In this document: positions 52,118 through 59,569 of the stretch, one piece after another
Numbering within the stretch: the first letter of the stretch is position 1
Layout of the letters: every line of letters begins with the position of its first letter
Assembly: GCA_963742925.1 (NCBI GenBank)
Contig: CAVUNV010000010.1
Span: forward strand, 1-64,000
DNA length: 64,000 nucleotides
Direction of reading: 5' to 3'
DNA from: PALSA-612 sp963742925
GTDB taxonomy: Bacteria; Actinomycetota; Thermoleophilia; Gaiellales; Gaiellaceae
Notes under the pieces: generated by a model
Database searches by the model: none
Told to the model about the DNA's origin: nothing
Seen by the model: the letters and a program-made list of their open reading frames with translations, nothing else
Made by a program: the position numbers and the translations under genes

Positions 52118-52954
52118 TCAGTAGCCGCTCTTCGCGAGGAAGCTGCGAAGGGCGCTCAGGTACTTCTGGCCCGCCGGCCAGAGCGGGTCGACGCGCGGCG
52201 CGCTGAGCTCGCCGCGCGCGAAGGCCGCCCGGATCTTCGACCAGCCCTCGTCGGCGAGCCCGAGCCGGTACTCGTCGGCGAGCCAGGCGGCGAGCACGCC
52301 GCGCACGTCCGCCTTCTCGTCGGAGCGGTCATGGATGTAGCCGGCCCAGAGCGTCGCGGCATCGCTGCGCACGACCGCCGGGTAGCGGGCCGTCACGTCG
52401 GTTCTCGCTCCGTGGTCGTAGTGCCAGATCTGCACGGGGAGCGCAGACGCGGCGTAGTAGGTGAACTGGTACGCGAAGCGGTCGTCGGCCGAGACGAGCT
52501 CCGGCCGTCCGTCGCCGTCGAGGTCTCGCAGTTCGTAAGAGGGATCGCCCCAGACCGTGGTCGTCTTCCGGTAGGTGCGGCCGTCGAACCGGAGGAAGAC
52601 GGTGAGCCAGCAGCAGTGCGCCCCGCCCGAGTAGAGGTCGACGAGGACCTCGGGCTCGTCGTCCGCGTCCAGGTCCCGGATCTTCAGCGGGTTGCCGATG
52701 ATCGTGCTGAAGCCGGAGATCGCGCAGTCCTTGCAGCCGACCGCGATGAGTGGCCCCGACAGCACGAGCCGTCCGCGGCGCCGGATCGCGATCCGGAGGT
52801 CGCGGTACCGGTCGCCGTCGCGGCGATACGAGAGGTCGACCGCGACGCCGGCGCTCGCGGCCCGCACGTGCTTCGCGGGGGGAGCGCCGCCCGCCGCCTG
52901 CGCGGGGAGGGCAAACGCGGCCGACGCGAGCAGGACGGGTGCGAGGCGGACCAT
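52118..52954 (-). CDS. Secreted protein with FG-GAP/VCBS-like calcium repeats
   Basis: A 278-residue exported protein starting MVRLAPVLLASAAFALPAQA at ATG 52954; the signal peptide ends at AQA-AGG. Two calcium-loop-like repeats, RDLDADDEPEVLVD and RDLDGDGRPELVSADD, recall integrin/VCBS beta-propeller blades. Paired cysteines (GCKDCAI, HCCWLT) may form disulfides or bind metal. Function unknown; secreted or wall-associated by inference. It lies just upstream of pyrR's leader in the same direction with about 70 bases between. Confidence 0.72.
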   Translation of the reverse strand: MVRLAPVLLASAAFALPAQAAGGAPPAKHVRAASAGVAVDLSYRRDGDRYRDLRIAIRRRGRLVLSGPLIAVGCKDCAISGFSTIIGNPLKIRDLDADDEPEVLVDLYSGGAHCCWLTVFLRFDGRTYRKTTTVWGDPSYELRDLDGDGRPELVSADDRFAYQFTYYAASALPVQIWHYDHGARTDVTARYPAVVRSDAATLWAGYIHDRSDEKADVRGVLAAWLADEYRLGLADEGWSKIRAAFARGELSAPRVDPLWPAGQKYLSALRSFLAKSGY

Positions 52955-53022
52955 CGCGGCAGACGATAGGGCGAAAGCTGCCGGCAGCGGTTCAGCGACG
53001 GTAGATCTGAGCCGGAGAGCGA

Positions 53023-53053
53023 GCGGGAGGGGCGACCGAGCCACCCCTCCCGC
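53023..53053 (-). terminator. Stem-loop after the phosphoesterase gene
   Basis: GCGGGAGGGG and CCCCTCCCGC form a perfect 10-bp stem around an 11-base loop, starting 11 bases beyond the phosphoesterase stop. No T tract follows on the minus strand. The stem sequence resembles those at 3648 and 38443. Confidence 0.6.
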
Positions 53054-53064
53054 GAGGTGTCGTC

Positions 53065-54078
53065 CTAGCCGTCGCCGGCCAGGTCGCTCATCGGCTTGAC
53101 GTTCGTCGTGTCGCAGGTGAACGCGAGGCAGCCGAGGTTCCAGGCGTTCTCGATCGTCGAGAGCAGCGAGTAGTGGTTGTAGAGCTGGAACGACCCCGAG
53201 GGATCGTGGGAGGTGTCGCGGTTGATGACGAGCGTCAGGACGTGACCGCCGCCCGGGTTGGCGTCGCAGCAGCCCCGCGTGTCGCCGAAGCCGAACGGGC
53301 CCGAGCCCGTGAAGTCGCTCTCGTCCCAGGTGATGAAGATCGACGAGTCGCCACTCCACGCCTTCGAAGCTTCGATCGCTGCGACCGTGTTCTGCAGGAA
53401 CGTGTCGCCTGCTTGGATCAGCGCCTGGACTTGAGAGAAGTCGCACGGATCACTGGGAGTCGCCGCGCGACCGTGCATGTCGTGGCACTGGTCGGGGCTG
53501 ATCCACGAGTAATCGGGCACGTCCTTGCCGTCCTTGCTCGCGAGATCGGTCGTGAGCTGGCTCAGGTCGACGATCTTCGCGACTCGAGCCGGATTCGTCT
53601 GGACGTCCTGGAAAGAGATGAACGGGTTGTGCTTGCGCTCGTAGAGCTGGTTCCCGCACGCGTGGTCGAGCGGCGTCGTGCAGAGCGAGTAGGACTGCAT
53701 GTACGCCTTCCACGTGTGCTTCTTCGCCTCGAGCTGGTCGACGATGTTCGGCAGGTTCACCGTGACGTCGTTGTCGTCCGGGACGCCCGCGGTCGTGCCG
53801 GCGGTCGCCGCGACGTAGTTCGGCTGGCTCGGGTGCGTGACGCCGAAGTAGTTCCCGGCCACGCCGTACGTCTGGATGGCCTGGTTGATCCAGGGCGCGT
53901 TCGGGTTGCCCTGCAGCGCCTCGATGCCGGTGTTCTCCATCATGATGATGAACACGTGCTTGAAGTTCTTCACGTGGCCCTTGGCGGGCGCTCCGGCTGA
54001 CGTCGACGCTCCGGTCACCGCAACCGTCACGACGGCGGTGAGCGTCAAGGCGGCCAGGAGCAGAAGCCGTCTGGTCAT
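53065..54078 (-). CDS. Secreted phosphoesterase family protein (acid phosphatase/phospholipase C type)
   Basis: A 337-residue exported enzyme of the PF04185 phosphoesterase family, which includes AcpA-like phosphatases and phospholipase C. The signal peptide (about 1-28) precedes VFIIMMENTGIEALQG, the metal/nucleophile segment; FGVTHPSQPNYVA near 80 and WISPDQCHDMHGRA near 190, FITWDESDFTGSG and GGGHVLTLVIN are the other conserved blocks. GGGGAGG lies upstream of ATG 54078. The substrate is not readable. Confidence 0.9.
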   Translation of the reverse strand: MTRRLLLLAALTLTAVVTVAVTGASTSAGAPAKGHVKNFKHVFIIMMENTGIEALQGNPNAPWINQAIQTYGVAGNYFGVTHPSQPNYVAATAGTTAGVPDDNDVTVNLPNIVDQLEAKKHTWKAYMQSYSLCTTPLDHACGNQLYERKHNPFISFQDVQTNPARVAKIVDLSQLTTDLASKDGKDVPDYSWISPDQCHDMHGRAATPSDPCDFSQVQALIQAGDTFLQNTVAAIEASKAWSGDSSIFITWDESDFTGSGPFGFGDTRGCCDANPGGGHVLTLVINRDTSHDPSGSFQLYNHYSLLSTIENAWNLGCLAFTCDTTNVKPMSDLAGDG

Positions 54079-54194
54079 CTACGTGCCTCCCCTCGTTCGG
54101 GCCGTTCTCCCGGCCGCGGCTCGGCAGGCTCGCGATCAGGGAACGGCTCTCTCCTTGCTGACGTCCATGACCTTCTCTCCTGAAAGGCTTTGTG

Positions 54195-54590
54195 TCAAAC
54201 CCCGCGAGGCAGCTCGACCGGGAGTCCCGCATCGATCCAGGCCTCTGCGCCACCGATCACGTCCGTCGCGCGCGTGAAACCGATCGCCTGCAACTGGGCG
54301 GCGGCAAGGCTCGAGCTGTACCCCTGCCGGCAGAGCAGCATCACGCGTGTGTCGAGCGGGAGCTTCGGGTTGCCCGTCTCCTGGGCCGGGTCGAGGCGCC
54401 AGAGCACGACCGAGAGCGGGTAGTGGACGGCGCCGGGGACGACGCCCTGCCGCTCGCGCTCGTCCTGGGAGCGGACATCGACGAGCACGGCGCCGTCGCG
54501 CATCGCCGCGAACGCCTCCTCCGGCGTGACGCGGTCGAGACCCCGGCGGGCCTCGGCCAGCAGGTCGTCGATCGACCTGCGCGTGGTCAC
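54195..54590 (-). CDS. Rhodanese-like sulfurtransferase
   Basis: Single-domain rhodanese of 131 residues from GTG 54590 (overlapping the methyltransferase stop as GTGA). It has AAMRDGAVLVDVRSQDERE, the PGAVHYPLS CH2A motif and the active-site loop LLCRQGYSSSLAA with Cys87. A role in sulfur transfer or as a sulfide/cyanide-handling enzyme is possible. The frame is open upstream but that would read the methyltransferase out of frame. Confidence 0.9.
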   Translation of the reverse strand: MTTRRSIDDLLAEARRGLDRVTPEEAFAAMRDGAVLVDVRSQDERERQGVVPGAVHYPLSVVLWRLDPAQETGNPKLPLDTRVMLLCRQGYSSSLAAAQLQAIGFTRATDVIGGAEAWIDAGLPVELPRGV

Positions 54591-55327
54591 GCTGCCGTTT
54601 GCCCGGCGATCGCGATCAGCCACTCCAGGTCGTATTCCACCCGGTCGGGGAGGTCGCGCTCGGCCATGGCCGTTCCGGCCTTGATCTCCTCGTCGTCGAG
54701 CAGGTCGAAGGTGGAGATGTGGCGGCCGTGGATGCGTTCGAGAGCATGCTCGCGGCTGATCGCCGCGTGCTGCGCCAGGCGGATGAAGCGAACGTCCTCG
54801 AACCCGGCGGGCTCGAGCGCCGTGCGCAGCTCGTCGCGGCTCGGGAAGCGCTCGAGGTCGATCGTCCGCATCGTCGGGAAGTAGCGGTTCAGCCAGAAGC
54901 GGTCGAAGTGGCCGGTGTCGAAGCTGACGAGGGCGAGCCGGCCGCCGGGGGCGAGGACGCGTGCGACCTCCCGGAAAGCCGCCGGCCGGTCGACCAGATG
55001 GACGACGAGCCACATGACGACGCGGTCGAACCAGCCGTCGCGGAAGGGAAGCTGCTCGGCTCTCCCCTCCTTCAGCCCCACCGTCTTCGGCACCTGCTCT
55101 CGCGCCACGGCCAGCATTCCCGGCGAGGCATCCACACCCCACACACGCGCGATGCCGCGCTCCGCGAGCGCCGCCGAGAGACGGCCCGTGCCGCAGCCGA
55201 GGTCGAGCACGCGCCGGCCCCGGAGATCGGCCTCCCGGACGACGAGTTCGAACACCGCCCACCAGTTGTCGTCCACCGGCCGGATGCGATCGTACGACGG
55301 CGCCCGCGGGCCGAAGTCGACGCTCAT
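54587..55327 (-). CDS. Class I SAM-dependent methyltransferase
   Basis: A 246-residue protein from ATG 55327. The SAM site VLDLGCGTGRLSAALAERG is near residue 40, followed by VWGVDASPGMLAVAREQV and AEQLPFRDGWFDRVVMWLVVHLV (motifs II-III of Methyltransf_11). The acceptor is unknown. It overlaps the rhodanese gene, suggesting a joint sulfur-related or detoxification role, which is speculative. Confidence 0.88.
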   Translation of the reverse strand: MSVDFGPRAPSYDRIRPVDDNWWAVFELVVREADLRGRRVLDLGCGTGRLSAALAERGIARVWGVDASPGMLAVAREQVPKTVGLKEGRAEQLPFRDGWFDRVVMWLVVHLVDRPAAFREVARVLAPGGRLALVSFDTGHFDRFWLNRYFPTMRTIDLERFPSRDELRTALEPAGFEDVRFIRLAQHAAISREHALERIHGRHISTFDLLDDEEIKAGTAMAERDLPDRVEYDLEWLIAIAGQTAA

Positions 55328-55361
55328 CGGACCGTCGACACGCCACGCGGCCCTCCGGGTC

Positions 55362-55382
55362 CCCCACCCATCGAGGGTGGGG
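55362..55382 (-). terminator. Stem-loop after the DUF2007 gene
   Basis: CCCCACCC and GGGTGGGG pair over eight bases with a five-base loop, in a 199-base gap between the DUF2007 stop and the methyltransferase start. It has no T tract. The rest of the gap shows no gene. Confidence 0.4.
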
Positions 55383-55526
55383 CACCACCCTCCACCCTCG
55401 TGCTCGACGATAACGGCTTTCGACGCACCCAACCGTGCCGATTTCGTGACGATTCGGCGGCGGCCGCGCCCTCCGTTGCTCGTGTGCCACCGCGCTGGCG
55501 CTCCCGCTGTCGGCGACGCGCGTCGT

Positions 55527-55757
55527 TCAGTCCGCCGACATCTCGTCCGGGCCGGTCATCGCCTCGATGGCGTGCTGCGCCTCCTCGAGCGACGACTCCG
55601 GGACGAGGACCTTCTGGGGCGCGTCCTCGGTCGAGGTCGGATGGTGCTCGACCGCAGTCTCGAGGTGCGCGTCGATCCCTGCCTGGCGCAGGATGTCCTG
55701 GATCTCCTCAGCCTCGGTGATGTCCTCCGCGAGGGCAACTTGCACCAACTCGGTCAC
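55527..55757 (-). CDS. DUF2007 family small protein
   Basis: A 76-residue protein starting at GTG 55757 (MTELVQVALAEDITEAEEIQ) with GGAGG upstream and a GTGA overlap with the RNase Z stop. The pattern of a signal-transducer-like ACT/PII fold, LVQVALAEDITEAEEIQDILRQ and HHPTSTEDAPQKVLVPE, fits DUF2007, whose function is unknown. Its acidic tail ends in TGPDEMSAD. Confidence 0.75.
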   Translation of the reverse strand: MTELVQVALAEDITEAEEIQDILRQAGIDAHLETAVEHHPTSTEDAPQKVLVPESSLEEAQHAIEAMTGPDEMSAD

Positions 55758-56764
55758 GTCGTACCCTCCTCCCCGACGGAAACCGCTTCCTCGACGGGCG
55801 CGGGCTGAGTCCGTCGGTGCAGCCCGCCTCCCTTTACGAGCCGGGGCCCGCCTCTCTCCTCGAACCCTACCTCGATCGTATCGAAGTCCTTCGGCACGAC
55901 GGTTGCGGCGAACACCGTGCGTGCCTCGCGCGCCGCGTCCCGGCCCAGATACCGGTTGGAGAGGTGCGTGAGCGCGAGCAGTCCCACGTCGGCCTCGTGG
56001 GCGGCTGCGGCGGCGTCGGTGGCCGTCGAGTGGAGTGTCTCCCGCGCGCGGTCCTGCTCGTCCTCGAGGAAGGTCGCTTCGTGCACGAGGACGTCGGCGT
56101 GGCGGACGGCCTCGATCACGCCTGTCGAGGGGGCCGTGTCGCCGGTGATCGACACCTTGCGGCCGCGGCGGGGCGGGCCGAGCACGTGCTCCGGCAGGAC
56201 GATGGTTCCGTCCGCGAGCGTGACGGGCTCGCCGTGCTGGAGCGCACCTCGTTCCGGGCCGGAGGGGACGCCGAGCCGGTCGGCGGTCCCGACGTCGAAG
56301 CGCCCCGGACGCTCGTCCTCCACGAGCGAGTAGCCGACGGCAGAGCGGCCGTGCAGCACCGGGAAGACCTCGAGCGTGTAGCCGTCGCGCGCGAACCGGT
56401 CGCCGGGGCCGAGCTCGGTGAGCGTGTACTCGTACGTGAGCCTGCCGAAGATGCGGCGGAGGTCGGCGAACAGCGTCGTCAGCCCGTTGGGCCCGTAGAT
56501 GGTGATCGGCTCCTCGCGCCCGCGCAGCGCAAACGTCTTCAGCATCCCGGGCAGTCCGAGGTAGTGGTCGGCGTGGTAGTGGGTCAGGAACACCTCCCGC
56601 AGGTCGACGAGACCGACCGACGACGCGAGCAGCTGCCGCTGCGTCCCCTCGCCGCAGTCGAACAGGAGCCGCTCGCCGCCCCTGCGCACGAGCAGTGCCG
56701 GGGCCCCGCGAAACGCGGTGGGCATCGACCCGGACGTGCCGAGGAAGACGAGGTCCAGATCCAC
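55754..56764 (-). CDS. rnz: Ribonuclease Z
   Basis: Endonuclease that trims tRNA 3' ends. From GTG 56764 (about 336 aa) it starts DLDLVFLGTSGSMPT and has LLFDCGEGTQRQ, the zinc motif THYHADHYLGLPG, VSITGDTAPS, VHEATFLEDEQ and LTHLSNRY. A GTG 27 bases upstream is also possible. The C-terminal 25 residues are unconserved and Glu-rich. Confidence 0.94.
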   Translation of the reverse strand: MDLDLVFLGTSGSMPTAFRGAPALLVRRGGERLLFDCGEGTQRQLLASSVGLVDLREVFLTHYHADHYLGLPGMLKTFALRGREEPITIYGPNGLTTLFADLRRIFGRLTYEYTLTELGPGDRFARDGYTLEVFPVLHGRSAVGYSLVEDERPGRFDVGTADRLGVPSGPERGALQHGEPVTLADGTIVLPEHVLGPPRRGRKVSITGDTAPSTGVIEAVRHADVLVHEATFLEDEQDRARETLHSTATDAAAAAHEADVGLLALTHLSNRYLGRDAAREARTVFAATVVPKDFDTIEVGFEERGGPRLVKGGGLHRRTQPAPVEEAVSVGEEGTT

Positions 56765-56837
56765 GTCCCAAGTATGGACGGCCGTGCCCACCGAGGCGTG
56801 GGCGGCGCGCGGCGCGGCCCACGCCTCGGCCTGGCTC

Positions 56838-57083
56838 CTACCCTGCGGGAAGCACGAGGCGCTCGCCGGGGCGGATGGTCGCGCCGGCGAGGTCGTTTCG
56901 CTGCTCGATCTTCCAGACGCCCTCGCGGGGATCGCCCGCGTAGTGGGTCGTGGCGATGCTCCAGAGCGAGTCGCCGGGCCTGACGAGGTAGTGCTGTGCG
57001 TGGTCGGCGCCGTTCGACTGCCGTGCCGCGACGGCGAGCGCGAAGGCAGCGGCGATCAGCAGAAGAGCGGTGCGAACGAACAT
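56838..57083 (-). CDS. SOS-controlled small LysM protein (YneA/ChiZ-like division suppressor candidate)
   Basis: An 81-residue protein with an N-terminal hydrophobic anchor or signal (MFVRTALLLIAAAFALAVAA) followed by one LysM domain, HYLVRPGDSLWSIATTHY to RPGERLVLP. Two perfect SOS boxes lie at and just before its start codon, so LexA very probably represses it. This architecture and control match YneA of Bacillus, DivS of Corynebacterium and Rv2719c/ChiZ of mycobacteria, which halt division during DNA damage. It differs in not being next to lexA in this window. Function is inferred from architecture plus boxes. Confidence 0.82.
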   Translation of the reverse strand: MFVRTALLLIAAAFALAVAARQSNGADHAQHYLVRPGDSLWSIATTHYAGDPREGVWKIEQRNDLAGATIRPGERLVLPAG

Positions 57084-57090
57084 GTGTTCG
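57077..57090. promoter_or_regulatory. LexA (SOS) box 1
   Basis: CGAACATGTGTTCG overlaps the ATG of the LysM gene; on the minus strand it reads CGAACACATGTTCG, an exact match to the Gram-positive SOS consensus CGAACRNRYGTTCG. Its position would let LexA block initiation or early elongation. Confidence 0.85.
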
Positions 57091-57101
57091 CCAGTGTAGA
57101 G

Positions 57102-57115
57102 CGAACAGGTGTTCG
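57102..57115. promoter_or_regulatory. LexA (SOS) box 2
   Basis: CGAACAGGTGTTCG, 25 bases centre to centre from box 1, again fits CGAACRNRYGTTCG exactly on the plus strand. It lies between the LysM gene and the stop of the DgcN-like gene, where the LysM promoter should be. Confidence 0.85.
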
Positions 57116-57117
57116 TG

Positions 57118-58143
57118 TCAAGGGAGAGCGTCGAGAACGGCGTCGAGCAGCCGATCCGGCCCGAAGCGCACCGGGTCGTCGACGGGCAGCCCCGTCTCGG
57201 CGGCGGTCTCGGCGAGGGCGGCGTGCGCCTCCTGCTCGTCCAGCAGCCGCGTGTTGAGCGCGATCGCGGCGACCTTCGCGGGGCGGGCCCGCAGCGAGAT
57301 CCGCTCGTGCAGGTCGACGAGCTCGGGCAGGCTCGTCAACGGATGTCCGGGGAATCCCTCGTGCTCCGTCGAACCGGCGAGGTGGCAGAGCACGAACGCG
57401 TGCGGTACCGAGCCGTGGATCAGGCCGAGCGTCACCCCCGAGTAGGCCGGATGCGTGATCGCGCCCTGGCCCTCGACGATCAGCAGCTCTCCCCCACGCT
57501 CAGCGCCCTCGACGACCAGCCGCTCTGCCGCGCCGGCGGTGAAGTCCGAGACGACGGCGTCGACGGAGAGGCCCCAACCCGCGATCGCCATCCCGGTCTG
57601 CCCCGTGGGGACGAACACCGATGCCAGGCCGCGCCCGCGGGCGGCCCGGTCGAGCTCGAGCGCGACCGTCATCTTCCCGATCGCGCAGTCGGAGCCGACC
57701 GTGAGCACGATCCGTGCCGGCACGAGGAGGTTCGCCCCGGTGGGGACGTTCAGGCCCTCGGGAGGACGGCGCAGGTCGCGGAGCTCGACACCATGCCTGC
57801 TCGCGAGCTCGGTGAGCTCGGGGTCGTCGGTGACGAACTGGTGCAGGCCGTTCTCGATGTCGAGCCCCTCGGCGATGCAGCTCTTCAGGATCTCGCGCCA
57901 CTTGGGCGGGAAGCGGCCGCCGGCCGTCGCGACCCCCACCACGGCGGTCGTGGGGTCGAAGCGGAGCGCCTCCTCGACGGACCCGACGATCGGGATGCCG
58001 TCTTGCGCCTCGCCGGCGCGGGTCGAGTCGAGCATTGCGACGACCGGCGTCAGGCCGTAGTGGATGATCCCGCGCGCCGTCTTCCCGTAGTGCGGGTCGC
58101 CCGAGTAGTCCTCAGCGAGGATCAGATATCGCTTCTCGTTCAC
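57118..58143 (-). CDS. DgcN-like D-glutamate N-acetyltransferase (DUF1611)
   Basis: A 341-residue DUF1611 protein. It starts from GTG 58143 with KRYLILAEDYSGDPHYGKTARG and has a P-loop-like TVGSDCAIGKMTVALEL near 145 and VEGQGAITHPAYSGVTLGLI near 225. DUF1611 proteins include DgcN, reported as D-glutamate N-acetyltransferase acting with the racemase DgcA in D-glutamate breakdown. The next gene upstream is an enolase-superfamily racemase/epimerase, the expected DgcA partner, so the pair is consistent. Substrate assignment is by family and context only. Confidence 0.8.
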   Translation of the reverse strand: MNEKRYLILAEDYSGDPHYGKTARGIIHYGLTPVVAMLDSTRAGEAQDGIPIVGSVEEALRFDPTTAVVGVATAGGRFPPKWREILKSCIAEGLDIENGLHQFVTDDPELTELASRHGVELRDLRRPPEGLNVPTGANLLVPARIVLTVGSDCAIGKMTVALELDRAARGRGLASVFVPTGQTGMAIAGWGLSVDAVVSDFTAGAAERLVVEGAERGGELLIVEGQGAITHPAYSGVTLGLIHGSVPHAFVLCHLAGSTEHEGFPGHPLTSLPELVDLHERISLRARPAKVAAIALNTRLLDEQEAHAALAETAAETGLPVDDPVRFGPDRLLDAVLDALP

Positions 58144-58154
58144 GCTCGCGCCCC

Positions 58155-58271
58155 GGTGTCTGACACCGAGACATGTCCGGGAAGCCGTGGCAGAACGCGC
58201 ATGAGCGGGCGCGGTGTCGCCATCGCGTCACACGTCCGTGACAGTTCTTGTTACGTGTCTGACACCGAGAC
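58155..58271. repeat. Two GTGTCTGACACC-type elements, copies 2 and 3
   Basis: GGTGTCTGACACCGAGACATG at 58155-58175 and CGTGTCTGACACCGAGACCTG at 58254-58274 share GTGTCTGACACCGAGAC and lie 99 bases apart, one in the gap between the DgcN- and DgcA-like genes and the other inside the last codons of the latter. A third copy is at 22573. They look like short palindromic interspersed repeats. Confidence 0.55.
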
Positions 58272-59254
58272 CTGGCTCGAGGGAAGGTGTCTGCACGCCG
58301 TCGACGAGCTCGACGCCCGGCCACGGGTCGTCGCGGATCAGCAGGTTGCCGTCCAGGTCGACGTGGTCGAACAGCGACGCGATGTGGGCCCCGGGGGCGA
58401 TCGCGAGGCCGGACTCGACCATGCAGCCGAGCATCAGCTCGAGGCCGAGCGCCCGCCCGGCGTGCGCCATGCGGATCGCCTCCCGGACGCCGCCCGACTT
58501 CGCCAGCTTGATCGTGAGACCGTGCGCGATCTCGGCGCAAGCGGCGACGTCGTCGAGCGTGTGGCAGTCCTCGTCGACGTAGATCGGGATCGGCGAGGAG
58601 CGCCGGAGCTCGATTCCGCCGGGGTCGCCGGCCGGGAGCGGCTGCTCGCAGTACTGGACGCCGAGCGCGTGGAGCTGCGGCAGCGCGTCCGATCGCCTCG
58701 TCGAGCGACCACCACTCGTTCACGTCCACCTGCAGCGGCAGCTCGGTGGCGCTACGGACGGCGCGCACCCGTTCGACGTCGAGCCCGTCGCCCCCGCCGA
58801 GCTTCAGCTTCAGCCGCCTGAAGCGCGGCGCGTCGCGCTCCGCCTTGCGTGCCATCTCGTCCGGATCGCCGAGGCCGATCGTCCACGAGGTCGGCGGCCC
58901 GCTCCGCTCGAGCCCGAGCAGCTTCCAGACGGGGACGCCTGCGATCTTCGCGCAGAGGTCGTGGAGCGCAGCGTCGAGCGCCGACCGCGCCGCAGGCTCC
59001 CCGGCCGGTAGCCGGCCGTGGATGGCGTCGAGTGCCCACGGGTCGTCGCCGAGCGCGTCCGCGTTCTGCTCCACGTAGGCGAGCGCCGATTCGGCGGACT
59101 GCTCGTAGCGCTCGATCGGAGCCGCCTCGCCGTATCCCACGGCGTCGCCGTGGCGGATCGTGACCTCGACCACCGCCGCCTCGTCGGTCGTCTCGCGCGC
59201 GATGCGGAATGTCTCGGCGAGCGGCAGCCGGACGATGCGGGCGGAGACGTCCAC
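58228..59254 (-). CDS. Enolase-superfamily racemase/dipeptide epimerase (DgcA-like), frameshifted
   Basis: Mandelate racemase/muconate-lactonising family member. From GTG 59254 it has the capping domain with FRIARETTDEAAVVEV, barrel lysine motif RFRRLKLKLGGGDG and first metal-ligand QVDVNEWWSLDEA. At about 58688-58693 an extra base breaks the frame; the rest reads VDEDCHTLDDVA, LTIKLAKSGGVREAIRM and MLGCMVESGLAI, supplying the other catalytic Lys and acidic ligands. Repaired length is 341 residues. Beside a DgcN-like gene it is probably N-acetyl-D-glutamate racemase; L-Ala-D/L-Glu epimerase is the alternative. Confidence 0.85.
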
Positions 59255-59357
59255 CGGCGTAGCCTAATCGGCTGCCGGCCCGGTACGGTCTCGCGGTGAA
59301 CCGGGGATTCGCCGCCAGCGGGGAAGGCGATCGGGGCGGCGGTAGACTGACCGCAAC

Positions 59358-59430
59358 GCGCCTGTAGCTCAGGGGATAGAGCGTGCGCCTCCGGAGCGCA
59401 AGGTCGCAGGTTCGATTCCTGCCAGGCGCA
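59358..59430 (+). tRNA. tRNA-Arg (anticodon CCG)
   Basis: A 73-base cloverleaf: acceptor GCGCCTG/CAGGCGC, discriminator A, D-stem GCTC/GAGC, anticodon stem TGCGC/GCGCA with loop CTCCGGA (anticodon CCG, decoding CGG), and T-arm GCAGG-TTCGATT-CCTGC. CCA is not encoded. A TAGACT about ten bases upstream (59343-59348) could be the promoter -10 element. Confidence 0.96.
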
Positions 59431-59434
59431 TGCT

Positions 59435-59463
59435 CGACCGAAAGTGCTGCGCACTTTCGGTCG
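59435..59463 (+). terminator. Stem-loop directly after tRNA-Arg
   Basis: CGACCGAAAGTGC, loop TGC, GCACTTTCGGTCG form a perfect 13-bp stem beginning four bases beyond the tRNA. It probably ends the tRNA transcript, although no T tract follows. Confidence 0.6.
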
Positions 59464-59489
59464 CCAGGGTCGAGTGCGGGCTGCCACGG

Positions 59490-59514
59490 ACCGCAGCCGC
59501 ATGTCGGCTGCGGT
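59490..59514. repeat. Inverted repeat in the tRNA-cupin gap
   Basis: ACCGCAGCC and GGCTGCGGT, nine complementary bases with a seven-base spacer. It is the second of three consecutive hairpins between the tRNA and the convergent cupin gene. Confidence 0.55.
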
Positions 59515-59529
59515 CTCCGGACTGCCTGG

Positions 59530-59556
59530 CTGGGGTCAGACCAGGTCTGACCCCAG
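59530..59556. repeat. GGGGTCAGACC palindrome (REP-like)
   Basis: CTGGGGTCAGACC-A-GGTCTGACCCCAG: a perfect 13-bp inverted repeat around one base, 13 bases beyond the cupin stop. Its core GTCAGAC resembles that of the GTGTCTGACACC elements. It may be a REP unit or the cupin terminator. Confidence 0.6.
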
Positions 59557-59569
59557 TCGGCGGCGTCAG

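Noticed and set aside
59358..59556. tRNA-Arg as an integration site of a mobile island
   Set aside because: No integrase, no second copy of the tRNA 3' end, and ordinary metabolic genes on both sides.
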